Source: a virus
Length of the DNA: 27,205 nt
Virus record (IMG/VR): IMGVR_UViG_3300045996_000288
Coordinates: 1 to 27,205 of that record
Strand: one strand, 5' to 3'
In this document: piece by piece, positions 1 through 4,108 of the stretch
How positions within the stretch are numbered: the stretch's first letter is position 1
Layout of the letters: every line of letters begins with the position of its first letter
Translations under genes and position numbers: made by a program
Notes under the pieces: generated by a model
Databases searched by the model: none
What the model was told of the DNA's origin: nothing
Seen by the model: only the letters and a program-made list of their open reading frames with translations

Positions 1-56
1 ATTATAATGACGCCTATGAGGGCATCTCGGGCGAACTTGTTCGGGTCGTGCGTCAT
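1..56 (-). CDS. Partial gene, N-terminus only (unknown)
   Basis: The first 18 codons of a gene that leaves the window: MTHDPNKFARDALIGVII and onward, with no stop. The ATG (54-56) overlaps the TGA of the upstream phosphoesterase gene as ATGA, the same overlap used by several real gene pairs here, so translational coupling is likely. Too little is present to assign a function. Confidence 0.6.
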   Translation of the reverse strand, partial: MTHDPNKFARDALIGVII

Positions 57-775
57 CCGTAAGTCTTCCGAAGCCAGTTCATCGGTCGAAAGGCGTATCC
101 GCCGATTTGCCCGTCGAATATCTCTAGATCAGAAATAGCCCACGACCAAGTGGTTGTTGTCTTGAGGGCGTATTTTTCCACGTGGCCGTGTGGTAGACTG
201 CACGGCACGTTGAGGATCGTGAAGCCGCCGCCAATCTTCCTAGCCGTCTTTACGTTCTGCTCGTGGCTATGGCCGTAGACGATAGGCCATTTGGCCTCAC
301 GGGCTACCGCGTCGATATTGGCGTAGGGCCGTCTCATGATGTTGAGGGGAACATGAGTGAAGCGAACGCCGCCGAGGTTCAGGAAGTCCCCATAACCCGT
401 TACAGAGAAGCCATAGGCTTCGAAGGTTCGGGTGAGGCGTGGCCAGATGGAACCGGAGAGCCGGGCATCGTTCTCTTCGTACCGCTTGAGGCGCTCCTCG
501 TGATTGCCAAGGGTGACGTAGAGGCTCGGCGTGAGGCCGTCGAGACGTTCGAGCGTCTCCTCAAGAGCCTCCATGTCCTCGGAAATGGACGGTTGGGTTT
601 TAGCCGCGATACTCCCCAAGGGATCGTGCGTGCTGACGCTATCGAAGGTGCAAACGTCCCCGATGAGCACGACCGCATCGGGTGACGTGGCCTCGATGTG
701 CGAGGCGATATGATCGACGTGGGATAGGTTCATTCCGGGGGCTGCGTGAAGGTCGCCGACGACACAGACCCTCAT
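53..775 (-). CDS. Calcineurin-like metallophosphoesterase
   Basis: 240 residues with the ordered metal-binding motifs of the calcineurin-like phosphoesterase superfamily: GDLH (D8, H10), GD (D40), GNHE (N91, H92) and GHSH (H169, H171). All residues expected for a two-metal centre are present, so the enzyme is probably active on a phosphoester. The substrate (nucleotide, nucleic acid or other) cannot be read from sequence. No signal peptide or membrane segment is visible, so it is probably cytoplasmic. The ATG at 775 follows a TAGGGG ribosome-binding site formed partly by the stop codon of the upstream gene, and its own stop overlaps the next gene as ATGA. Stand-alone phosphoesterases are common in phages but usually sit with nucleotide-metabolism genes; here it closes the lysis end of the late operon. 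Confidence 0.9.
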   Translation of the reverse strand: MRVCVVGDLHAAPGMNLSHVDHIASHIEATSPDAVVLIGDVCTFDSVSTHDPLGSIAAKTQPSISEDMEALEETLERLDGLTPSLYVTLGNHEERLKRYEENDARLSGSIWPRLTRTFEAYGFSVTGYGDFLNLGGVRFTHVPLNIMRRPYANIDAVAREAKWPIVYGHSHEQNVKTARKIGGGFTILNVPCSLPHGHVEKYALKTTTTWSWAISDLEIFDGQIGGYAFRPMNWLRKTYG

Positions 776-780
776 GGCCC

Positions 781-1197
781 CTACCCGTTCTGCGGGTAGT
801 AGAAACAGCGCGGCGTTTCCGACCGGCTGTCGCCGCTGCCATAGACCCCGATGCAGATGTGGGCGTCGCCCCTCAGATCAGGTGGCAGCGTCATAGGGTC
901 AATGCGCTGGTCGTCGGAAAAGAACCACCGTCCCACGAGCCATCCCGAGACGCCGTTGCGAACGTGCTTGACGGGCGGCGGGCCGTTCCAGGGAGTGCAA
1001 TCCGTTCCGTGGCAGCAGTTGTAGCGTGACCCGTACGCGCCGGGGAAAGTCGTCGCCTTGGCGTAGGGGTCGGGAGCACCCGCCATCGGGTGCTGGCCGC
1101 GGTGTGCCTCGTGGGCATCCTGGGCCATGACGAACAGCGGATAGAAGTAGACGGCAAGAACCGCCAAGACGACGAGAACGAGCCCCCAGGGTTTCAT
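781..1197 (-). CDS. Exported or membrane-anchored small Cys-rich protein
   Basis: 138 residues. Residues 4-24 form a strongly hydrophobic N-terminal segment ending near VMAQ, so it is an exported protein or an inner-membrane-anchored protein facing the periplasm. The mature part has a CCHGTDC motif (C61, C62, C67) plus C115 and C131, suggesting disulfides or a small metal site, and a WLVGRWFF core. Small exported proteins with CC-x-x-x-x-C motifs are familiar from alphaproteobacterial genomes, which supports but does not prove that host group. The ATG overlaps the upstream TAA by one base (TAATG). Placement after the holin and lysozyme genes hints at a role in the envelope during lysis or superinfection control; this is inference. 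I do not recognise a named family. Confidence 0.75.
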   Translation of the reverse strand: MKPWGLVLVVLAVLAVYFYPLFVMAQDAHEAHRGQHPMAGAPDPYAKATTFPGAYGSRYNCCHGTDCTPWNGPPPVKHVRNGVSGWLVGRWFFSDDQRIDPMTLPPDLRGDAHICIGVYGSGDSRSETPRCFYYPQNG

Positions 1198-1532
1198 TAG
1201 ACCCTCCAGCCGTATATCCGGCGCAGAATTACTTTATATCCGTCTTCTGGGATGTCAAGTTTAGCGCAGATTGCTCCGTCTTTGCCCACAGCCACAAACA
1301 AAGACCCGTCAGGCGCAAGGCCCACAACAGCAACGTCCCACCCGGAGTTCTCAGCCCCGGTGGCCTCATCAACCATCGCAGCAGCAGCGCGCGTGCGAGC
1401 GACTGTAAGGACGTCATGAGAAATGCCCTGCACGTCGAGCATGGCCCGGAAAGCATCCAGCGCCATGCAGCCCTGCGCGGCGGCTGGAAACGAAAAGACC
1501 GCCATTGCGGCGGCCAACAGAAACCGGACCAT
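1197..1532 (-). CDS. Secreted small protein, unknown function
   Basis: 111 residues when started at the ATG at 1532. The reading frame continues upstream, but this start is preferred: it follows TAAGGGGGCACAC and opens a classic signal peptide (MVRFLLAAAMAVFSFPAAAQG, cleavage expected after AAAQ-like residues about position 19-20). The mature domain of about 90 residues has one segment reading like a beta hairpin (GWDVAVVGLAPDGSLFVAVG) and ends in a basic IYGWRV tail. Its stop overlaps the next ATG as TAATG. It and the following gene form a pair of exported proteins after the lysis genes. No spanin lipobox is visible, so I do not call it an Rz-type protein. Confidence 0.75.
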   Translation of the reverse strand: MVRFLLAAAMAVFSFPAAAQGCMALDAFRAMLDVQGISHDVLTVARTRAAAAMVDEATGAENSGWDVAVVGLAPDGSLFVAVGKDGAICAKLDIPEDGYKVILRRIYGWRV

Positions 1533-1534
1533 GT

Positions 1535-1542
1535 GTGCCCCC
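1535..1542 (-). promoter_or_regulatory. GGGGGCAC ribosome-binding leader box (copy 1)
   Basis: GGGGGCAC directly precedes the ATG of the secreted protein gene (TAAGGGGGCACAC-ATG). The same eight bases sit just before the ATGs at 3565 and 3974. It probably serves as a G-rich Shine-Dalgarno element, and here it decides the start. Confidence 0.5.
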
Positions 1543-1794
1543 TTAGAGCTTCCTGAGAAGCAGACCCCCCACCGTCGCAAGACCGCCGATCCAAGCCGTC
1601 ACGATGGCCCAGACCGCCTTGCGCTGGTTCATTTCCAGGCTGTCCACGCGAGCCGATACGCCCGCCATGTCGCGGGTCGTCGCGTAGCCGTCGAACTTCA
1701 TTTCGATGTTGCGAACGCGGTGCTGGATGTTTTCGGTGCGCTCATCGATCCGCGCCAGGAGCGCCGAGGCCGAGCGGTCATTATCGGCCGACAC
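1543..1794 (-). CDS. XhlA-like coiled-coil protein with C-terminal membrane segment (lysis-associated)
   Basis: 83 residues. Residues 8-58 are polar and predicted helical with heptad-like hydrophobics (RIDERTENIQHRVRNIEMKF and following), then residues 61-80 (VWAIVTAWIGGLATVGGLLL) form one membrane helix and the protein ends in RKL. A helical soluble region with a single C-terminal transmembrane segment, encoded beside lysozyme and holin, matches the architecture of XhlA/hemolysin-type phage lysis accessory proteins. The gene overlaps the holin-like gene by 14 bases, so the two are probably translated together. A holin or pinholin role is possible; membership of a named family is inference from architecture. 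Confidence 0.75.
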   Translation of the reverse strand: MSADNDRSASALLARIDERTENIQHRVRNIEMKFDGYATTRDMAGVSARVDSLEMNQRKAVWAIVTAWIGGLATVGGLLLRKL

Positions 1795-1975
1795 TGCCGA
1801 TCCCCGAGCGGAGAGCGCCGAGGCCGAGCCCGTTCAGCATGAGCGCAACGAACGTGTTCCAATCGTGCAAGCCGAGAAAAACGCCCGCAATCGCGTAGAC
1901 GATGTGTGCGATGGCGACGATGAAGGTCTTCCTCCCGGCGAGCAGGCCGAAGAGCCACAGAAACACGGACAGCAT
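1781..1975 (-). CDS. Holin-like small membrane protein
   Basis: 64 residues with two hydrophobic segments (about 3-13 and 17-36) and a third weakly hydrophobic stretch (about 42-56), ending in a short RSGIGSVGR tail. Size, hydrophobicity and position immediately after the endolysin are those of a holin. The start at 1975 follows TAGGGGGTAACA, a strong G-rich ribosome-binding site, and is separated from the lysozyme gene by a 124-base structured gap that could time its expression. The overlap with the next membrane protein gene suggests a two-component hole-forming unit. The assignment rests on context and topology, not on a recognised motif. Confidence 0.7.
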   Translation of the reverse strand: MLSVFLWLFGLLAGRKTFIVAIAHIVYAIAGVFLGLHDWNTFVALMLNGLGLGALRSGIGSVGR

Positions 1976-2099
1976 TGTTACCCCCTACGAAAGATGTTAG
2001 ACGATACGGGGCGCGGCGGCGCTGCCGTATGGTTGCCGTCGAAAGTCAGGCTTTAGCGCAAGCGCCGGTGGATCACCGGCAACGAGCCGGTTCCGCGCC
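1976..2099 (-). promoter_or_regulatory. Structured lysozyme-holin intergenic leader with alternative hairpins
   Basis: This gap has no ATG-started ORF on the minus strand. It holds a perfect 7-bp stem (2064-2070 with 2074-2080, loop of 3) that overlaps a 6-bp stem (2075-2080 with 2086-2091, loop of 5), so only one can form. It also holds a hairpin pairing 2004-2009 with 2025-2030, whose interior can pair further. None is followed by a U-tract. A leader controlling holin translation is plausible; no promoter consensus was seen. Confidence 0.4.
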
Positions 2100-2597
2100 C
2101 TACCTCCCGAACAAGGATTTGAGCCACGCCACGAAGCCGGTCGGCTGTGGGGTGGGAGCAGGCACGGACGACCACTTGGCCGCCTCCGCGGCGCGACGGT
2201 TGACGAGCCCCTGCAAAACTTTCCCGCCCGCCCGCGTCCAGCGCATGAGTTGGGCGGGCACAGCGGCATAGTCGCCGCGGTTCAGCACCTTGAGGAGCGT
2301 GGTGTCCTCAAGCCTGCCGGTGTTGAAAACGAAGCTGACGAGCGCGTCGAACTGCGCTTGCGAGAGCGGAACCTTGACGGCTTTGTTAACCCGCGCCTCG
2401 AACGCCGACACGTCACGCGAGAGGATCATCTCAGCCTCTCGCGCCGTAATCGTCATGCCCTCTCGAACGAGGGGAGCCCCGGCGCGTGACGTGTGCCCGT
2501 AACCGATAGTCAGGATGCCCGCCGCGTCACGATAGGCAGCCGTCCGCAGCCCCTCAAACCTCTTGATGAGGGCGAGGCCAGCCGCGCTCGTTCTCAC
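2100..2597 (-). CDS. Endolysin, GH24 T4-type lysozyme (muramidase)
   Basis: 165 residues. It cleaves peptidoglycan between N-acetylmuramic acid and N-acetylglucosamine to release progeny. The catalytic triad spacing of phage GH24 endolysins (Glu, 8 residues, Asp/Cys, 5 residues, Thr) is exact: E15, D24, T30, inside a FEG...AYRD...LTIGYGHT signature. The LSQAQFDALVSFVFNTG and RRAAEAA stretches are also typical. The start is GTG at 2597 just after the stop of the fibre gene. No signal-anchor-release segment is visible at the N-terminus, so release through the neighbouring holin is expected. The C-terminus carries a proline linker and a short amphipathic VAWLKSLFGR tail that is not part of the core fold and could bind membrane or envelope. 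Confidence 0.95.
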   Translation of the reverse strand: MRTSAAGLALIKRFEGLRTAAYRDAAGILTIGYGHTSRAGAPLVREGMTITAREAEMILSRDVSAFEARVNKAVKVPLSQAQFDALVSFVFNTGRLEDTTLLKVLNRGDYAAVPAQLMRWTRAGGKVLQGLVNRRAAEAAKWSSVPAPTPQPTGFVAWLKSLFGR

Positions 2598-2599
2598 GG

Positions 2600-3565
2600 T
2601 CAGCCCCGCAGGCCGTAAAGCCGATAAGTGCCGGTCGCGAACGACGTGCCGTCGTGATACATGAGCCGGATATGCGTCGGCGTGACGGTGGACGAGCCGG
2701 ACACGAAGCCGCCATCGTACGCAACCAGATAGCCGCTCGTGTCGATCATCGTGCCCTTGTAGTGTCCGGTCGTGTTCTTCGAGGCGAGCTTGGTGATAAG
2801 CACCTCGACTTGGCTGCTGTTGGACGCCGATGTTGACGACTGACTGATCCCGATACCGGCATAAGTCGCCGCGACCCCGACACTTGCCGTCACGGCCGCG
2901 GTGCCGCTCGTCACCAACGTTGTGGCGTAGGTGTAGCTCGTAATCGCGTAGGTCGAGCCGCTGTCATAGGAGAACCGACAGACAAGGCTCTTGCCGCCCG
3001 ACGCGGACGGGAGCGGATGGACGACGATCAGCCGATAGGCCGTAAATCCCGTGGTGAGCGCAATATCGGTCGCCGTCGAGGACAGGCTGCCCGCAGCAAG
3101 AAGCACGTCGCCGCTTCCCGTTGACGGGTTGAGAAGGATGTATGCCCCCGTTCCGCTGTCCGCGGCGCTGTCGTATTGGAACAGGTAGTGCCCCGAGGCG
3201 AGCATCGCGTTCGCCGTAGGGTCGCCCTCCGCGCCCGACTGAAACACCTTGATCTTTTTGGACGAGAACGCCGCGCCGCCGTTCGGAGTGACGGTAAGCG
3301 TGGTCGAGCCCCCGGTCGCTGCGGTCGCGCAGGTGGCCGAGAACGCAAGCCCATCGGTGAGCGCCGCGGGCGTGGTGTTGAGCGTCAGAGTATAGTCGGT
3401 CGCGGTGCCGCCGAGCGTGAGCGAGCCGCCGCCGTCGAGTTCGAGCTTCTTGATCTCGGCTTGAACCTCGCGCATCCCGTCGTTGACGGCGTTCGGGTTC
3501 ATGTTCTCGGGGAACAGGCTCGTGTTCGACGCGGGCGTCGTGCTGTAGTCGCGGATACTTGTCAT
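2600..3565 (-). CDS. Tail fibre / receptor-binding protein
   Basis: 321 residues. The N-terminus (MTSIRDYSTTPASNTS, then NPNAVNDGMREVQAEI at about 24-39) follows the virion-anchoring pattern seen at the start of many phage fibres, where a WSTT.ASN-like stretch precedes P..VND.MR. The middle is Ser/Thr/Gly/Ala rich and probably beta-structured. The C-terminus (about residues 225-321) alternates hydrophobic residues and ends GTYRLYGLRG, like the jelly-roll tips of fibres that report a sugar- or receptor-binding domain. The ATG at 3565 follows a GGGGGCAC box. The first seven residues are repeated at the start of the micro-ORF at 3912-3974, across the oppositely oriented alpha-CTD gene. Receptor specificity cannot be read. 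Confidence 0.75.
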   Translation of the reverse strand: MTSIRDYSTTPASNTSLFPENMNPNAVNDGMREVQAEIKKLELDGGGSLTLGGTATDYTLTLNTTPAALTDGLAFSATCATAATGGSTTLTVTPNGGAAFSSKKIKVFQSGAEGDPTANAMLASGHYLFQYDSAADSGTGAYILLNPSTGSGDVLLAAGSLSSTATDIALTTGFTAYRLIVVHPLPSASGGKSLVCRFSYDSGSTYAITSYTYATTLVTSGTAAVTASVGVAATYAGIGISQSSTSASNSSQVEVLITKLASKNTTGHYKGTMIDTSGYLVAYDGGFVSGSSTVTPTHIRLMYHDGTSFATGTYRLYGLRG

Positions 3566-3566
3566 T

Positions 3567-3574
3567 GTGCCCCC
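3567..3574 (-). promoter_or_regulatory. GGGGGCAC ribosome-binding leader box (copy 2)
   Basis: CACGGGGGCACA-ATG precedes the 321-residue fibre gene. With the upstream AGCACAC stretch it resembles the leader of the micro-ORF at 3974 and is part of the duplicated segment flanking the plus-strand gene. Confidence 0.5.
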
Positions 3575-3594
3575 GTGATGGGATAGGTGTGCTT

Positions 3595-3921
3595 ATGCGA
3601 ATTGTGATTGACGGCGACGGAGCGAATTGGGTTGCCCGGTGCAAGGAGCGCGGGTTGTCCGTCAGTGGGCGCTCTGCCGCGTCGGCGTTCGCCCGCTTGA
3701 TGATGGATATGCGCGACCCGCCCGAACCCAGGACAGCCGAGCCTTGGGGACTGTCCGTGCGGACCACGCACGTTATGAAGACGGCCGGGGTCGAAACCCC
3801 GGAGGATGCGGCGCAGTTCACGCGGCAGGAGTGGCTACAGAAACCGAACTTCGGGCGGAAGTCGCTGCGCGAATTGGAAGAGTGGCTGGCGGGCCACGGG
3901 ATGACATTGCCTCAACGATAA
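3595..3921 (+). CDS. Stand-alone RNA polymerase alpha C-terminal-domain-like protein
   Basis: 108 residues and the only convincing plus-strand gene. Residues 53-108 match the C-terminal domain of bacterial RpoA, the helix-hairpin-helix domain that binds UP elements and activators: LSVRTTHVMK, a GVET...FT spacer, then PNFGRKSL and an amphipathic ELEEWLAGHGMTL helix. Against E. coli alpha, R265 corresponds to R56, G296 to G87, K298 to K89, S299 to S90 and E302 to E93. N268 is replaced by H59. The first 52 residues (RIVIDGDGANWVARC and a polar linker) are not alpha-like and I do not recognise them; there is no alpha N-terminal assembly domain. The ATG at 3595 is chosen for its AGGTG five bases upstream; a TTG at 3559 would add 12 residues. 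It may compete for UP elements or activators or bind phage DNA. That function is inference; the fold call is strong. Confidence 0.85.
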   Translation: MRIVIDGDGANWVARCKERGLSVSGRSAASAFARLMMDMRDPPEPRTAEPWGLSVRTTHVMKTAGVETPEDAAQFTRQEWLQKPNFGRKSLRELEEWLAGHGMTLPQR

Positions 3922-3974
3922 GTGTCCCCATCGGCCAATCCGCCCCAGCCGCCGTAGTCGCGGATTGAAGTCAT
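3912..3974 (-). CDS. Chimeric 20-residue micro-ORF
   Basis: ATG to TGA encodes MTSIRDYGGWGGLADGDTYR. The first seven residues equal the start of the 321-residue fibre, and the last thirteen match the C-terminus of the 836-residue virion protein (GGWGGVSDGDTYR) at 11 of 13. It has its own strong leader (CTTGGGGGCACC-ATG). Similarity extends into DNA: 16 identical bases ACGGCGGCTGGGGCGG are shared with the end of the 836-residue gene. It converges with and overlaps the end of the plus-strand alpha-CTD gene by 10 bases. It may be a translated peptide or the scar of a recombination event. Confidence 0.5.
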   Translation of the reverse strand: MTSIRDYGGWGGLADGDTYR

Positions 3975-3975
3975 G

Positions 3976-3983
3976 GTGCCCCC
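3976..3983 (-). promoter_or_regulatory. GGGGGCAC ribosome-binding leader box (copy 3)
   Basis: CTTGGGGGCACC-ATG precedes the 20-residue micro-ORF. Together with AGCACAC upstream it is a second copy of the leader found before the 321-residue fibre gene. Confidence 0.45.
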
Positions 3984-4005
3984 AAGAGGAGTGTGCTAGA
4001 AGAGT

Positions 4006-4108
4006 GGCGAGGCGCGGTGATCCATTTCGTGTGGGCTGGTACGCGATCAATTGAGCGGCAGACGCACGCCCTAACAGATGCGTTCAAACCAAGCGGCCGC
4101 GCCTCGCC
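4006..4108. repeat. 12-bp perfect inverted repeat enclosing possible structured RNA
   Basis: GGCGAGGCGCGG at 4006-4017 is the exact reverse complement of CCGCGCCTCGCC at 4097-4108. Inside, TGATC (4018-4022) can pair with GATCA (4045-4049), and ACGCA (4062-4066) with TGCGT (4079-4083), giving a three-way-junction-like fold. The right arm abuts and overlaps by one base the TAG of the 836-residue gene. The 3975-4107 gap has no supported gene. It could be an mRNA end structure, a small RNA or a recombination site; the fold is drawn by eye. Confidence 0.45.

Noticed and set aside
3559-3587. Possible promoter for the alpha-CTD gene: TTGTCA, 17-base spacer, GATAGG
   Set aside because: The -35 is good but the -10 matches TATAAT at only 3 of 6 positions, and transcription would start at or next to the ATG. 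A leaderless transcript is conceivable but not supported enough to annotate.
3559-3594. Upstream TTG start for the alpha-CTD gene adding 12 residues
   Set aside because: The ATG at 3595 has a well-spaced AGGTG, and the extra codons run into the leader of the divergent fibre gene.
3835-4050. 71-codon minus-strand frame across the micro-ORF and the gap
   Set aside because: Needs a TTG start without a ribosome-binding site, runs antisense over the alpha-CTD gene, and shows no domain.
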